DNA of 64,000 nt, taken from assembly GCF_014268755.2 (NCBI RefSeq), contig NZ_CP077093.1:5046001-5110000 (forward strand), read 5' to 3'. This document shows positions 38,938-51,209 of this stretch, piece after piece. The notes beneath the pieces are model-generated. The model searched no databases. It had not been told where the DNA came from and worked only from the letters and a program-made list of their open reading frames with translations. Numbering within the stretch: the first letter of the stretch is position 1; each line of letters starts with the position of its first letter. This DNA comes from Pseudomonas vanderleydeniana (lineage in GTDB: Bacteria > Pseudomonadota > Gammaproteobacteria > Pseudomonadales > Pseudomonadaceae). Position numbers and translations under genes: made by a program.

Positions 38938-39941
38938 CCTGGTTCACACCTGAAGTGATTGACGTGATCCTCACGGTCATCAAGGCCATCGTGGTCCTGC
39001 TGGCCGTAGTGGTCTGCGGCGCACTGCTGAGCTTCGTCGAACGTCGCCTGCTGGGCTGGTGGCAGGACCGCTATGGTCCCAACCGCGTCGGCCCGTTCGG
39101 CATGTTCCAGATCGCTGCCGACATGCTGAAGATGTTCTTCAAGGAAGACTGGACGCCACCGTTCGCCGACAAGGTGATCTTCACCCTGGCACCGGTCGTG
39201 GCCATGAGCGCCCTGCTGATCGCCTTCGCGATCATCCCGATCACCCCGACCTGGGGTGTGGCGGACCTGAACATCGGCCTGCTGTTCTTCTTCGCCATGG
39301 CCGGCCTGTCGGTGTACGCGGTCCTGTTCGCCGGCTGGTCGAGCAGCAACAAGTACGCCCTGCTCGGCAGCCTGCGGGCCTCGGCCCAGACCGTGTCGTA
39401 CGAAGTGTTCATGGGCCTGTCGCTGATGGGCATCGTGGTCCAGGTCGGTTCGTTCAACATGCGCGACATCGTTGAATACCAGGCCCAGCACCTGTGGTTC
39501 ATCATCCCGCAGATCTTCGGTTTCCTGACCTTCTTCATCGCTGGCGTGGCCGTGACTCACCGTCACCCGTTCGACCAGCCGGAAGCGGAACAGGAACTGG
39601 CCGACGGCTACCACATCGAATACGCCGGCATGAAATGGGGCATGTTCTTCGTTGGCGAGTACATCGGCATCATCCTGATCTCGGCGCTGCTGGTCACCCT
39701 GTTCTTCGGTGGCTGGCACGGTCCGTTCGGCATCCTGCCGCAACTGTCGTTCGTCTGGTTCGCCCTGAAGACCGCGTTCTTCATCATGATGTTCATCCTG
39801 CTGCGCGCCTCGATCCCGCGCCCACGGTATGACCAGGTGATGGACTTCAGCTGGAAATTCTGCCTGCCACTGACCCTGATCAATATGCTGGTGACCGCTG
39901 CGGTCGTGTTGTTGAACACGCCTGCCGGCGCGGTTCAGTGA
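38934..39941 (+). CDS. nuoH: NADH-quinone oxidoreductase subunit H
   Basis: A 335-residue membrane subunit with about eight hydrophobic segments that forms much of the quinone chamber. Conserved loops include [20 protein letters not shown] near residue 37 and [17 protein letters not shown] near residue 215, with its glutamate-rich funnel. The [18 protein letters not shown] motif is near the C-terminus. Confidence 0.97.
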   Translation: MTWFTPEVIDVILTVIKAIVVLLAVVVCGALLSFVERRLLGWWQDRYGPNRVGPFGMFQIAADMLKMFFKEDWTPPFADKVIFTLAPVVAMSALLIAFAIIPITPTWGVADLNIGLLFFFAMAGLSVYAVLFAGWSSSNKYALLGSLRASAQTVSYEVFMGLSLMGIVVQVGSFNMRDIVEYQAQHLWFIIPQIFGFLTFFIAGVAVTHRHPFDQPEAEQELADGYHIEYAGMKWGMFFVGEYIGIILISALLVTLFFGGWHGPFGILPQLSFVWFALKTAFFIMMFILLRASIPRPRYDQVMDFSWKFCLPLTLINMLVTAAVVLLNTPAGAVQ

Positions 39942-39952
39942 GGATTTGACCC

Positions 39953-40501
39953 ATGTTCAAATATATTGGTGACATCGTTAAGGGTACGGGTACCCAGCTG
40001 CGAAGCCTGGTGATGATTTTCGGCCACGGCTTCCGCAAGCGCGACACCCTGCAATATCCGGAAGAGCCGGTCTACCTGCCGCCGCGCTACCGTGGCCGTA
40101 TCGTGCTGACCCGCGATCCCGATGGCGAAGAGCGCTGCGTGGCGTGCAACCTGTGTGCAGTGGCCTGCCCGGTCGGTTGCATCTCGCTGCAGAAGGCCGA
40201 GACCGACGACGGTCGCTGGTACCCGGAGTTCTTCCGCATCAACTTCTCGCGCTGCATTTTCTGTGGTCTCTGCGAGGAAGCCTGCCCGACCACCGCGATC
40301 CAGCTGACACCGGATTTCGAAATGGCCGAGTTCAAACGTCAGGACCTGGTCTACGAGAAAGAAGATCTGCTGATCTCCGGCCCCGGCAAGAACCCTGACT
40401 ACAACTTCTATCGTGTTGCAGGTATGGCCGTTGCCGGGAAGCCGAAAGGCGCCGCCCAGAACGAAGCCGAGCCGATCAACGTGAAGAGCTTGCTGCCTTA
40501 A
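39953..40501 (+). CDS. nuoI: NADH-quinone oxidoreductase subunit I
   Basis: A 182-residue 8Fe ferredoxin-type subunit linking NuoG to NuoB. The two [4Fe-4S] motifs are [15 protein letters not shown] and [16 protein letters not shown], at about residues 62-76 and 101-116. GAGGA lies upstream of the ATG. It sits 11 bases after nuoH and nine before nuoJ. Confidence 0.97.
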   Translation: MFKYIGDIVKGTGTQLRSLVMIFGHGFRKRDTLQYPEEPVYLPPRYRGRIVLTRDPDGEERCVACNLCAVACPVGCISLQKAETDDGRWYPEFFRINFSRCIFCGLCEEACPTTAIQLTPDFEMAEFKRQDLVYEKEDLLISGPGKNPDYNFYRVAGMAVAGKPKGAAQNEAEPINVKSLLP

Positions 40502-40510
40502 GGAAGAACG

Positions 40511-41011
40511 ATGGAATTCGCTTTCTATTTCGCATCGGGTATCGCGGTTGTGTCCACGCTTCGCGTGATCACCAACACCAACCCCGTGCACGCCCTGCTC
40601 TACCTGATCATTTCGCTGATCGCCGTGGCGATGACTTTCTTCAGCCTCGGCGCACCGTTCGCCGGTGCCCTGGAAGTGATCGCCTACGCCGGCGCCATCA
40701 TGGTGCTGTTCGTCTTCGTGGTGATGATGCTCAACCTCGGGCCCGCCTCGGTGCAGCAGGAACGCACCTGGCTCAAGCCCGGGATCTGGATCGGGCCGGT
40801 GATTCTCGCCGCCCTGCTGCTGGCCGAACTGCTGTACGTACTGTTCAGCCACAGCAGCGGTGTCGGCATCGGCCAAACCACCGTAGGCGCCAAGACCGTG
40901 GGCATCAGCCTGTTCGGTCCGTACCTGCTGGTCGTCGAACTGGCCTCGATGCTGCTGCTCGCCGCAGCCATCACGGCTTTCCACCTGGGCCGCAACGAGG
41001 CGAAGGAGTAA
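40511..41011 (+). CDS. nuoJ: NADH-quinone oxidoreductase subunit J
   Basis: A 166-residue membrane subunit with five hydrophobic segments. The conserved segment [20 protein letters not shown] (about residues 55-74) contains the pi-bulge helix implicated in coupling. AAGGAAG precedes the ATG. It is four bases upstream of nuoK. Confidence 0.96.
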   Translation: MEFAFYFASGIAVVSTLRVITNTNPVHALLYLIISLIAVAMTFFSLGAPFAGALEVIAYAGAIMVLFVFVVMMLNLGPASVQQERTWLKPGIWIGPVILAALLLAELLYVLFSHSSGVGIGQTTVGAKTVGISLFGPYLLVVELASMLLLAAAITAFHLGRNEAKE

Positions 41012-41015
41012 TACG

Positions 41016-41320
41016 ATGCCTGCTATCCCTCTGGAACATGGACTGGCCGTCGCCGGCATCCTGTTCTGCCTCGGCCTGGTCGGCCTGATGGTCCGCCGCA
41101 ACATTCTCTTCGTGCTGATGAGCCTGGAAGTCATGATGAACGCCGCTGCCCTGGCGTTCATCGTCGCGGGCGCACGCTGGGCGCAGCCGGATGGACAGAT
41201 CATGTTCATCCTGGTGATCAGCCTGGCAGCCGCCGAGGCCAGTATCGGCCTGGCGATCCTGCTGCAACTGTATCGCCGCTTCCACACGCTCGATATCGAC
41301 GCTGCCAGTGAGATGCGCGG

Positions 41321-41324
<4 letters not shown>
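41016..41324 (+). CDS. nuoK: NADH-quinone oxidoreductase subunit K
   Basis: A 102-residue, three-helix membrane subunit related to MrpC. The two conserved membrane glutamates are in [13 protein letters not shown] (Glu37) and [17 protein letters not shown] (Glu73). GAAGGAG precedes the ATG. Its stop overlaps the nuoL ATG by four bases. Confidence 0.97.
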
Positions 41325-43174
<1,850 letters not shown>

Positions 43175-43214
43175 CTATGAACCTTGCGACATTGCGAAAG
43201 GAATTGAGCCCGTC

Positions 43215-44747
43215 ATGATTCTGCCTTGGCTAATCCTGATCCCCTTCATCGGCGGCCTGCTGTGCTGGCTGGGTGAGCGTACCAGCTCTACCCTCCCCCG
43301 CTGGATTGCGCTGCTGACCATGACCCTCGAGCTCGCCCTCGGCCTCTGGCTGTGGGCGCATGGGGACTACCACCTGGCACCGGCGCCTGGCGCCGATCCG
43401 ACCTGGGCCATCGAGTTCAAGCACGTCTGGATCCAGCGCTTCGGCATCAACGTGCACCTGGCCCTCGACGGCCTGTCGCTGCTGATGATCCTGCTGACCG
43501 GCCTGCTGGGTATTCTCTCGGTACTCTGCTCGTGGAAAGAGATCCAGCGCCACGTGGGCTTCTTCCACCTGAACCTGATGTGGATCCTGGGCGGTGTCGT
43601 CGGCGTGTTCCTGGCCCTCGACCTGTTCATGTTCTTCTTCTTCTGGGAAATGATGCTGGTGCCGATGTACTTCCTCATCGCGCTCTGGGGTCACAGTTCC
43701 TCGGACGGCAAGAAGACCCGGATCTACGCGGCGACCAAGTTCTTCATCTTCACCCAGGCTTCCGGCCTGATCATGCTGGTGGCGATCCTCGGCCTGGTCC
43801 TGGTGAACTTCAACAACACCGGCGTGATCACCTTCAACTACGCCGACCTGCTGAAGACCAAGATGTCGCACGGTGTCGAGTACCTGCTGATGCTCGGCTT
43901 CTTCATCGCCTTCGCGGTGAAGCTGCCGGTGGTACCGTTCCACTCCTGGCTGCCTGATGCCCACGCCCAGGCGCCAACCGCCGGTTCCGTCGACCTCGCC
44001 GGTATCCTGCTGAAGACTGCGGCCTACGGCCTGCTGCGTTTCGCCCTGCCGCTGTTCCCGAACGCCTCGGCCGAGTTCGCGCCGATCGCCATGACCCTGG
44101 GTCTGATCGGGATTTTCTACGGTGCCTTCCTGGCTTTCGCACAGACCGACATCAAGCGCCTGATCGCCTTCTCCAGCGTCTCGCACATGGGCTTCGTGCT
44201 GATCGGTATCTACTCCGGCAGCCAGCAGGCCCTGCAAGGCGCGGTGATCCAGATGCTCGCCCACGGTCTGTCGGCAGCGGCACTGTTTATCCTCAGCGGC
44301 CAGCTGTACGAGCGCACCCACACCCGCGACATGCGTGAAATGGGCGGCCTGTGGTCGAAGATCGCCTACCTGCCGGCCATCAGCCTGTTCTTCGCCGCTG
44401 CCTCCCTGGGGCTGCCGGGGACCGGCAACTTCGTCGGCGAGTTCCTGATCCTGATCGGTACCTTCGTCAGCGCGCCATGGATCACCGCCATCGCCACTTC
44501 CGGCCTGGTGTTCGGTTCGGTCTATTCGCTGATCATGATCCACCGCGCCTACTTCGGCCCAGCCAAGTCGGATGAAGTGCTGCACGGTATGGACGGTCGT
44601 GAACTGACCATGGTGCTCGGCCTTGCAGTACTGCTGATCTACCTCGGCGTGTACCCGCAACCGTTCCTCGACACCTCTGCCGCCACCATGCATGGCGTGC
44701 AGCAGTGGCTCGGCACCGCCTTCACTCAACTCGCTTCGGCCCGGTAA
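43215..44747 (+). CDS. nuoM: NADH-quinone oxidoreductase subunit M
   Basis: A 510-residue antiporter-like proton-channel subunit. The glutamate helix [20 protein letters not shown] is near residue 145, and the lysine helix [20 protein letters not shown] near residue 235. AAGGA at 43199-43203 precedes the ATG. It follows nuoL by 40 bases and precedes nuoN by seven. Confidence 0.96.
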   Translation: MILPWLILIPFIGGLLCWLGERTSSTLPRWIALLTMTLELALGLWLWAHGDYHLAPAPGADPTWAIEFKHVWIQRFGINVHLALDGLSLLMILLTGLLGILSVLCSWKEIQRHVGFFHLNLMWILGGVVGVFLALDLFMFFFFWEMMLVPMYFLIALWGHSSSDGKKTRIYAATKFFIFTQASGLIMLVAILGLVLVNFNNTGVITFNYADLLKTKMSHGVEYLLMLGFFIAFAVKLPVVPFHSWLPDAHAQAPTAGSVDLAGILLKTAAYGLLRFALPLFPNASAEFAPIAMTLGLIGIFYGAFLAFAQTDIKRLIAFSSVSHMGFVLIGIYSGSQQALQGAVIQMLAHGLSAAALFILSGQLYERTHTRDMREMGGLWSKIAYLPAISLFFAAASLGLPGTGNFVGEFLILIGTFVSAPWITAIATSGLVFGSVYSLIMIHRAYFGPAKSDEVLHGMDGRELTMVLGLAVLLIYLGVYPQPFLDTSAATMHGVQQWLGTAFTQLASAR

Positions 44748-44754
44748 GAGCGCT

Positions 44755-46218
44755 ATGGAATTCACGATTCAACACTTTATCGCGCTGGCGCCGCTGTTGA
44801 TCACCAGCCTCACCATTATCGTGGTGATGCTGGCGATCGCCTGGCGTCGTAACCACTCACAGACCTTCCTGCTGTCCTGTGCCGGTCTCAACCTGGCGCT
44901 GCTGTCGATCCTGCCAGCACTGAAAGTCGCCCCGCTGGCGGTGACTTCGCTGATCCAGGTCGACGACTTCGCCTGCCTGTACATGGCGCTGATCCTGGTT
45001 GCCACCCTGGCTTGCGTCACCCTCGCCCACGCCTACCTGGGCGAAGGCGGCCCGGGCTACCCGGGCAACCGTGAAGAACTGTACCTGCTGATCCTGATGG
45101 CCGCCGCCGGTGGCCTGGTGCTGGTCAGCGCGCAGCAACTGGCCAGCCTGTTCATCGGCCTGGAACTGCTCTCGGTACCGGTCTACGGCCTGGTGGCCTA
45201 CGCCTTCTTCAACAAGCGTTCGCTGGAAGCCGGCATCAAGTACATGGTGCTGTCGGCCGCCGGTTCCGCGTTCCTGCTGTTCGGCATGGCCCTGCTGTAC
45301 GCCGAAGCCGGCACCCTGAGCTTCACCGGTATCGGCCAGGCCCTGGCGGCCACCGGCCTGCCAAGCCCGATCGCCCAGCTGGGTCTGGGCATGATGCTGG
45401 TCGGCCTGGCGTTCAAGCTGTCGCTGGTACCGTTCCACCTCTGGACCCCGGACGTCTACGAAGGTGCCCCGGCACCGGTAGCGGCCTTCCTGGCCACCGC
45501 CAGCAAGGTTGCCGTGTTCGCCGTGATGATCCGCCTGTTCCAGATCTCGCCGGTCGCCAGCAGTGGCGTACTGAGCAACGTCCTGGCGGTCATCGCCGTG
45601 GCCTCGATCCTGGTCGGTAACCTGTTGGCGCTGACCCAGAGCAACCTCAAGCGTCTGCTCGGTTACTCGTCCATTGCCCACTTCGGTTACCTGCTGATCG
45701 CCCTGGTGGCGAGCAAGGGCCTGGCGCTGGAAGCCATGGGCGTGTACCTGGTCACCTACGTGGTCACCAGCCTCGGCGCCTTCGGCGTGATCACCCTGAT
45801 GTCCTCGCCGTACAACGGTCGCGACATGGATGCCCTGTACGAGTACCGCGGCCTGTTCTGGCGTCGTCCGTACCTGACCGCCGTACTGACCGTGATGATG
45901 CTGTCCCTGGCCGGTATCCCGCTGACCGCCGGCTTCATCGGCAAGTTCTACATCATCGCGACCGGTGTCGAATCCCAGCACTGGTGGCTGATCGGCTCCC
46001 TGGTCATCGGTAGTGCCATCGGCGTCTTCTACTACCTGCGTGTGATGGTCACCCTGTACCTGATCGAGCCGAACCTGCGTCGTCACGATGCCCAACTGCA
46101 CTGGGAACAACGTGCAGGTGGCGTGATGCTGCTGGCGATCGCGATCCTCGCCTTCTTCCTCGGCGTGTACCCACAACCGCTGCTGGAGCTGGTGCAACAC
46201 GCGGTACTGGCCAGCTAA
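44755..46218 (+). CDS. nuoN: NADH-quinone oxidoreductase subunit N
   Basis: A 487-residue antiporter-like subunit and last gene of the nuo operon. Visible are [20 protein letters not shown] near residue 128, with its conserved glutamate, and [19 protein letters not shown] near residue 220, with its lysine. Start [15 protein letters not shown] follows a GGTAAGAG RBS; the in-frame ATG at 44692 lies inside nuoM. A terminator follows 22 bases downstream. Confidence 0.96.
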   Translation: MEFTIQHFIALAPLLITSLTIIVVMLAIAWRRNHSQTFLLSCAGLNLALLSILPALKVAPLAVTSLIQVDDFACLYMALILVATLACVTLAHAYLGEGGPGYPGNREELYLLILMAAAGGLVLVSAQQLASLFIGLELLSVPVYGLVAYAFFNKRSLEAGIKYMVLSAAGSAFLLFGMALLYAEAGTLSFTGIGQALAATGLPSPIAQLGLGMMLVGLAFKLSLVPFHLWTPDVYEGAPAPVAAFLATASKVAVFAVMIRLFQISPVASSGVLSNVLAVIAVASILVGNLLALTQSNLKRLLGYSSIAHFGYLLIALVASKGLALEAMGVYLVTYVVTSLGAFGVITLMSSPYNGRDMDALYEYRGLFWRRPYLTAVLTVMMLSLAGIPLTAGFIGKFYIIATGVESQHWWLIGSLVIGSAIGVFYYLRVMVTLYLIEPNLRRHDAQLHWEQRAGGVMLLAIAILAFFLGVYPQPLLELVQHAVLAS

Positions 46219-46240
46219 GCAAACGGCCAGCCACACCCGA

Positions 46241-46279
46241 CACCCCGCCCGAGGCCACTCTGGCGGGGTGTTTTGTTTT
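46241..46279 (+). terminator. Terminator of the nuo operon
   Basis: A nine-base-pair stem (caccccgcc / ggcggggtg) with a 12-base loop, followed by TTTTGTTTT. It lies 22 bases after the nuoN stop. Confidence 0.87.
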
Positions 46280-46297
46280 CAGCACCCGTCGAATCCG

Positions 46298-46316
46298 TTG
46301 CGAACCATTCTCGACT
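46298..46316. promoter_or_regulatory. Possible Fur box upstream of TonB receptor
   Basis: TTGCGAACCATTCTCGACT resembles pseudomonad Fur sites of the GCGAATnATTCTC type but is not a close match to the 19-base consensus. It lies 41 bases before the receptor ATG, where an iron-controlled promoter would be expected. TATAGG at 46319-46324 could be a poor -10. Confidence 0.3.
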
Positions 46317-46356
46317 TCTATAGGCTGGCCCGCCCTATTCCGCCGAGCCCCTATCG

Positions 46357-48483
46357 ATGCGCACCGCCCTCCCCTCTTCCCTGTTCCCTCTCGCACTGTT
46401 GTGCAGCACGCCGTTGCAAGCCGCACCCGCCTCCATCGAGTTGGGCGAAGTCCAGGTGCGCAGCGAAGAGGCCAGCGAGATCGATGAGGCCCGCGAGCAG
46501 TTGCAGCAGGTACCCGGTGCCAGCAACCTGGTCGACCTGAACAAGGTGGAGAATGGCCGCGTCGCCAGCAACCAGGAGGTGCTCGCCTACCAGCCGGGGG
46601 TGTATGCCCAGTCGGCGGGCAACGACGGTACCAAGGTGTCGATTCGTGGCTCCGGCATCAACCGCGCGCCAGGCGCCCACGGTTCGGGTGTCTACACGAT
46701 GTTCGACGGCTTGCCGCTGACCGGTCCCGGCGGCACGTCCTACGAGCTGTTCGAGCCGCTGTGGCTGAGCCGTGCCGAAGTACTGCGTGGTGCCAACGGC
46801 TTCGACAAGGGCTCGCTGGCCCTGGGGGGCGCCATCGACTACATCACACATACCGGGCGGGATGCCGCGCCCCTGCAGGTGCGCTATGAGACCGGCAGCT
46901 ACGGCTATCGCAAGCGCCAGATCAGTTCCGGCCAGGTGCTGGGCGACCTGGACTACTACGTATCGCTGACCGATTCGGACTACGACGGTTACCAGGACCA
47001 TACCCAAGGCAGCAGCAAGGGCGTCGCGGCGAATATCGGCTATCGCTTCAGTCCGGAACTGGAGACGCGCCTGTACCTGCGCTATCGCGAAACCGACAAC
47101 GAGCTGGCCGGACGGGTGACCCAGGACCAGATCAAGCACCACCCGCGCTCGGCCAACGCGTCTTACGTCAGCCGCGACGATAGCCGTCCGCAACCGGGCA
47201 GCACCTGGCTGGGCAGCAAAACCACGATGTATCTGGACGACGATTCGAAGCTCGAGATCGGGCTGGTCTATCACGACTACCCGATGGACCTGCGCGAAGG
47301 GCCCTACCGCCTCAAGGTGGCCTACACCGATGTGAGCGACACCTTGAACTACATCCGTCGTGACACACTGTTCGGCCTGGAGAGCAAGACGACCGTCGGC
47401 TGGCGTAGCACCAGGCACCTGCCCAACAGCGGCGCCTCGGAATCTGTCCGGATACCGACCGGCCCCACCGCCGGCTACCCGGTCGGCACCAAGACCCGCG
47501 ATTTCAGTTACCAGGGTTCGGACAACGTATGGCATGCCAGCAACGACCTGGAACTGATGCCCGACCTTTGGCTGACCACCGGCCTGGCGATGATCTATAC
47601 CCGCCGCGAAAGCGACGTGAGTTATCCGGCCAGCGGCGGCAAGGTCAGCCAGCACGACTGGGACTACGCGCCGCGCGTGGGCCTGCGTTACGAGTTCAGT
47701 CCACAGTTGCAGGTTTACGGCAACCTGAGCCGCTCGGTCGAGCCGCCACACCCGTGGTCGCTGATCTGGAGTTCGGGAACCCGCTTTGGCCCGGCTGAGA
47801 GTGCCTCCAACGGCCGGCAAAGCACACCGATCAAACTGCGGAACCAGAGCGCTACCACCCTGGAGCTGGGCAGCCGCGGCGAGTCCGCACTCGGCAAGTG
47901 GGACCTGGCCTGGTACTACTCGGCGGTGCGCCATGAATTGCTGACCGTTGAGATGCAGGCCGCGACCCAGACCCAGGCGGCGATCACCGGCGAAGTGAAC
48001 GCCAGCCCCACCGTACACCAGGGTATCGAGGCCGGGCTCGACAGCCTGCTGTGGGAGCGCCCGGCCCTGGGCAAGGTCAGCCTGCGCCAGGCCTACACCT
48101 TCAGCGACTTCCACTACCGGGATGACCGAACCTTTGGCGACAACCGCCTGCCCGGTATTCCGCAACACTACTACCAGGCGGAAATCCGCTACGACCATCC
48201 GGTCGGGGTCTACGTCGGCCTGAACACCCAGGCGGCCTCGCGCATGGCGGTGGACTACGCGAACTCGCGCCATGCCTCGTCCTACGCGCTGTTCGGGGCG
48301 ACCCTGGGCTACGCTTCGCCCAAGCAGGACTGGCAGACCTGGCTGGACCTGCGCAACCTGACCAACCAGCACTACGCCGCGCTGGTGGTACCCGGCTACG
48401 ACGACAAGGGTGCCGATGCCGCCCGTTCGGTACCCGGCGAAGGCAGGGGGGTGTACGCCGGGGTTTCGTACAGTTTCAGGTGA
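46357..48483 (+). CDS. TonB-dependent outer-membrane receptor
   Basis: A 708-residue receptor of the siderophore/metal-chelate type. A signal peptide (MRTALPSSLFPLALLCSTPLQA) is followed by a TonB-box-like SIELGEVQVRS. The plug (about residues 50-165) contains VLAYQPGVYAQ and VSIRGSG, then the 22-strand barrel, ending in GVYAGVSYSFR with the terminal aromatic-X-Arg typical of BAM targeting (final Phe-Arg). There is no N-terminal STN signalling domain, so no sigma/anti-sigma control is expected and none is encoded nearby. The ligand is unknown; a FecA- or PhuR-like role is a guess. Confidence 0.88.
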   Translation: MRTALPSSLFPLALLCSTPLQAAPASIELGEVQVRSEEASEIDEAREQLQQVPGASNLVDLNKVENGRVASNQEVLAYQPGVYAQSAGNDGTKVSIRGSGINRAPGAHGSGVYTMFDGLPLTGPGGTSYELFEPLWLSRAEVLRGANGFDKGSLALGGAIDYITHTGRDAAPLQVRYETGSYGYRKRQISSGQVLGDLDYYVSLTDSDYDGYQDHTQGSSKGVAANIGYRFSPELETRLYLRYRETDNELAGRVTQDQIKHHPRSANASYVSRDDSRPQPGSTWLGSKTTMYLDDDSKLEIGLVYHDYPMDLREGPYRLKVAYTDVSDTLNYIRRDTLFGLESKTTVGWRSTRHLPNSGASESVRIPTGPTAGYPVGTKTRDFSYQGSDNVWHASNDLELMPDLWLTTGLAMIYTRRESDVSYPASGGKVSQHDWDYAPRVGLRYEFSPQLQVYGNLSRSVEPPHPWSLIWSSGTRFGPAESASNGRQSTPIKLRNQSATTLELGSRGESALGKWDLAWYYSAVRHELLTVEMQAATQTQAAITGEVNASPTVHQGIEAGLDSLLWERPALGKVSLRQAYTFSDFHYRDDRTFGDNRLPGIPQHYYQAEIRYDHPVGVYVGLNTQAASRMAVDYANSRHASSYALFGATLGYASPKQDWQTWLDLRNLTNQHYAALVVPGYDDKGADAARSVPGEGRGVYAGVSYSFR

Positions 48484-48504
48484 TGAAGCCCCTGTGGCAG
48501 GCAA

Positions 48505-48522
48505 GCCCGGCACCCGCCGGGC
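48505..48522. terminator. GC hairpin between convergent genes
   Basis: A seven-base-pair stem (gcccggc / gccgggc) with an ACCC loop, between the receptor stop and the stop of the AI-2E-family gene. There is no T run, so intrinsic termination is doubtful. Confidence 0.4.
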
Positions 48523-48529
48523 AGCTCGC

Positions 48530-49594
48530 TCAGGAGGGCAATCTCACGCGCTTCTTGTTCTCGGTGAAGATGCCCCAGCTGGACAGGAACAGGGCGGCGA
48601 TCAGTGGCCCGATGACAAAACCGTTCAATCCGAAGACCGACAACCCGCCCAAGGTGCTGATCAGAATCAGATAGTCGGGCATGCGCGTGTCCTTGCCCAC
48701 CAGGATCGGCCGCAGCAGGTTGTCCACCAGCCCGATCACGAACACGCCGAACAGCGCCAGCACCACGCCTTGCCAGATCGCCCCGCTCAACAGGAAGTAC
48801 ACCGCCACCGGGGCCCAGACGATCCCCGCGCCCACCGCCGGCAGCAGTGAAAGAAACGCCATGACCACTGCCCAGAGCAACGCGCTGGGAATATCCAGCA
48901 GCCAGAAGATCAGCCCGCCGAGACCACCCTGGGTCACCGCCACCACCAGGTTGCCCTTCACCGTGGCACGCACCACGCGGTTGAACTTCAGTTGCAGGCG
49001 ACGCTTCTGCTGCTCGGCCAGGGGCACCGCCGTGCGGATGCGCCGTACCAGTTCCGGGCCGTCGCGCAGGAAGAAGAACAATAGGTAGAGCATGATGAAA
49101 AAGCTCACCACGAATTCGAAAGTGCCCTGCCCGACGCTGACCGCCTGGCTGGCCAGGAACTGGCTACCCTGGGTGACGCCCTCGACCACCTTGGCCTGCA
49201 GGCCATCGAGATCTCCCAGCCCGAAGCGGTCGAGCAGCCGTTGGAACGAGCCCGGCAGCAGGTGCTTGAACTGCGCCACGTGACCGGCAATATCCAGGCG
49301 ACCGCTTTCGATACTCTGGTACAACGCGGTCCCTTCCTGCACCAGCAGGACGCCGATGACGATCACCGGCAATACCGCAATCACCAGGCATGCGCCCAGG
49401 GTGCACAGCGAGGCCAGGTTGCGTCGGGCCTTCAGGCGCTGCAGCAGCCGGCGCTGCAGGGGCGCAAAGACAATGCCGAGAATGACCGCCCAGAACACCG
49501 CGCCATAGAACGGCTGGAGAATCCAGAGAAAGGCAATGGTCACCAGCGCCAGCAGGAGCAGCAGGCATTTGTTGTGCAGGGAAACTTCGCTCAT
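48530..49594 (-). CDS. AI-2E family transporter (YdiK/PerM-type permease)
   Basis: A 354-residue inner-membrane protein with about eight hydrophobic segments: two pairs at the N-terminus, a soluble stretch at roughly residues 85-150, then further helices. The family motif region LLPAVGAGIVWAPVAVYFLL and the C-terminal LGGLSVFGLNGFVIGPLIAAL are characteristic. Family members include the autoinducer-2 exporter TqsA but also transporters of unrelated or unknown substrates. The substrate cannot be named here. It is divergent from trhP. Confidence 0.87.
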   Translation of the reverse strand: MSEVSLHNKCLLLLLALVTIAFLWILQPFYGAVFWAVILGIVFAPLQRRLLQRLKARRNLASLCTLGACLVIAVLPVIVIGVLLVQEGTALYQSIESGRLDIAGHVAQFKHLLPGSFQRLLDRFGLGDLDGLQAKVVEGVTQGSQFLASQAVSVGQGTFEFVVSFFIMLYLLFFFLRDGPELVRRIRTAVPLAEQQKRRLQLKFNRVVRATVKGNLVVAVTQGGLGGLIFWLLDIPSALLWAVVMAFLSLLPAVGAGIVWAPVAVYFLLSGAIWQGVVLALFGVFVIGLVDNLLRPILVGKDTRMPDYLILISTLGGLSVFGLNGFVIGPLIAALFLSSWGIFTENKKRVRLPS

Positions 49595-49747
49595 GTCCGG
49601 TCCATTTCGGGAAAACGCAGGGGCGGATGCTCCCCTCAGCGCGTTAGTCAGGCGAACGCACCGATTCGTTCACAAAGTCTGGATCCAGATCAATAAAACC
49701 CGGCGCCGAACGACTTAATCTCGCGACTTTTTGCCGACGGTCCGTCC

Positions 49748-51085
49748 ATGTCCTTCCCCGCCCCCGAACTGCTGGCCCCCGCCGGCACCCTCAAGAACAT
49801 GCGTTACGCCTTCGCCTACGGTGCCGACGCCGTTTACGCAGGCCAACCGCGCTACAGCCTGCGGGTGCGTAACAACGAGTTCGACCACGCCAACCTCGCC
49901 CTTGGCATTCGCGAAGCCCAGTCCCAGGGCAAGCGTTTCTACGTGGTGGTGAACATCGCCCCGCACAATGCCAAGCTCAAGACCTTTCTCAAGGACCTGG
50001 CGCCGGTGATCGAGATGGCGCCGGATGCGCTGATCATGTCCGATCCAGGGCTGATCATGCTGGTGCGCCAGCATTTCCCGCAGATGCCGATCCACCTGTC
50101 GGTGCAGGCCAACACGGTGAACTGGGCCAGCGTACAGTTCTGGCAGCAGATGGGCCTGACCAGGATCATCCTGTCGCGGGAGCTGTCCCTGGAGGAGATC
50201 GAGGAAATCCGCCAGCAGGTACCGGAGATGGAGCTGGAGGTGTTCGTCCACGGTGCGCTGTGCATGGCCTACTCCGGGCGCTGCCTGCTGTCGGGCTACA
50301 TGAACCGGCGCGACGCCAACCAGGGCACCTGCACCAACGCCTGTCGCTGGAAGTACAGCGCGCAGCCGGCCACGGAGAATCTCACGGGCGAAATCGTCAA
50401 GGTCTTCGAGCCTGAAGCGGTCGAGCCGACCCTCGGCCTGGGCGCCCCGACCGACCAGGTGTTCCTGTTGCAGGAAGCCAACCGCCCCGAGGAGTCGATG
50501 CCGGCCTTCGAGGACGAGCACGGTACCTACATCATGAACGCCAAGGACCTGCGCGCGGTGCAGCATGTCGAGCGGCTGGCACGGATGGGCGTGCACTCGC
50601 TGAAGATCGAAGGCCGGACCAAGTCGCACTTCTACTGCGCGCGGACCACCCAGGTCTACCGCCAGGCCATCGACGACGCCGTGGCCGGGCGCGCGTTCGA
50701 CCGCGGCCTGATGACCGACCTCGAGTCACTGGCCCAGCGCGGCTATACCGAGGGGTTCCTGCGTCGGCACGTACATGACGAGTACCAGAACTACCAGAAC
50801 GGCAGTTCGGTCTCCGAACGCCAGCAGTTCGTCGGTGAGCTGACCGGCGTGCGCCGTGAGCGGCTGGCGGAGGTCAAGGTGAAGAACCGCTTCGGACTGG
50901 GCGATCACCTGGAACTGATGACGCCCAAGGGCAACTTTCATTTCGACCTGGGAGAATTGCGCAACGTCCACGGCGAGCCGATCGAGGTGGCACCGGGGGA
51001 CGGGCACACGGTGTACCTGCCGATTCCGGATCAGGTCGAGCTGGAGTTCGGGCTGTTGATGCGCGATATCCAGGTCAGTCCATAA
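49748..51085 (+). CDS. trhP: tRNA 5-hydroxyuridine modification protein TrhP (YegQ, U32 family)
   Basis: A 445-residue U32-family protein. In E. coli, YegQ/TrhP carries out prephenate-dependent hydroxylation of U34 in tRNAs. Formerly it was annotated as a U32 peptidase. Four cysteines, Cys172, Cys179, Cys195 and Cys199, in the contexts ALCMAYSGRC and GTCTNACRWKYS, fit an Fe-S cluster site. The N-terminal TIM-barrel begins PELLAPAGTLKNMRYAFAYGA, and KIEGRTKSHFYCARTTQVYR is another family segment. The gene is monocistronic and followed by a REP pair. Confidence 0.9.
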   Translation: MSFPAPELLAPAGTLKNMRYAFAYGADAVYAGQPRYSLRVRNNEFDHANLALGIREAQSQGKRFYVVVNIAPHNAKLKTFLKDLAPVIEMAPDALIMSDPGLIMLVRQHFPQMPIHLSVQANTVNWASVQFWQQMGLTRIILSRELSLEEIEEIRQQVPEMELEVFVHGALCMAYSGRCLLSGYMNRRDANQGTCTNACRWKYSAQPATENLTGEIVKVFEPEAVEPTLGLGAPTDQVFLLQEANRPEESMPAFEDEHGTYIMNAKDLRAVQHVERLARMGVHSLKIEGRTKSHFYCARTTQVYRQAIDDAVAGRAFDRGLMTDLESLAQRGYTEGFLRRHVHDEYQNYQNGSSVSERQQFVGELTGVRRERLAEVKVKNRFGLGDHLELMTPKGNFHFDLGELRNVHGEPIEVAPGDGHTVYLPIPDQVELEFGLLMRDIQVSP

Positions 51086-51108
51086 ACCTACCGGGGCGGC
51101 TGTGGCCT

Positions 51109-51193
51109 CTTCGCGGATAAATCCTGCTCCCACAGCGTTGAGTCGTACACCGGGGAAGGCTCAAGACTGTGGGAGCAGGATTTATCCGCGAAG
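51109..51193. repeat. Inverted REP pair between trhP and chemoreceptor
   Basis: A perfect 27-bp inverted repeat (arms 51109-51135 and 51167-51193) with a 31-base spacer. The arms contain cgcggataaatcctgctccc, a REP family different from those at 12, 14, 27 and 30 kb. It lies between convergent genes. Confidence 0.87.
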
Positions 51194-51209
51194 AACGATA
51201 GCACCGATC

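Noticed and set aside
51109..51193. Intrinsic terminator of trhP
   Set aside because: The 27-bp palindrome is strong but lacks a T run and matches a REP arrangement; it may still influence 3' ends.
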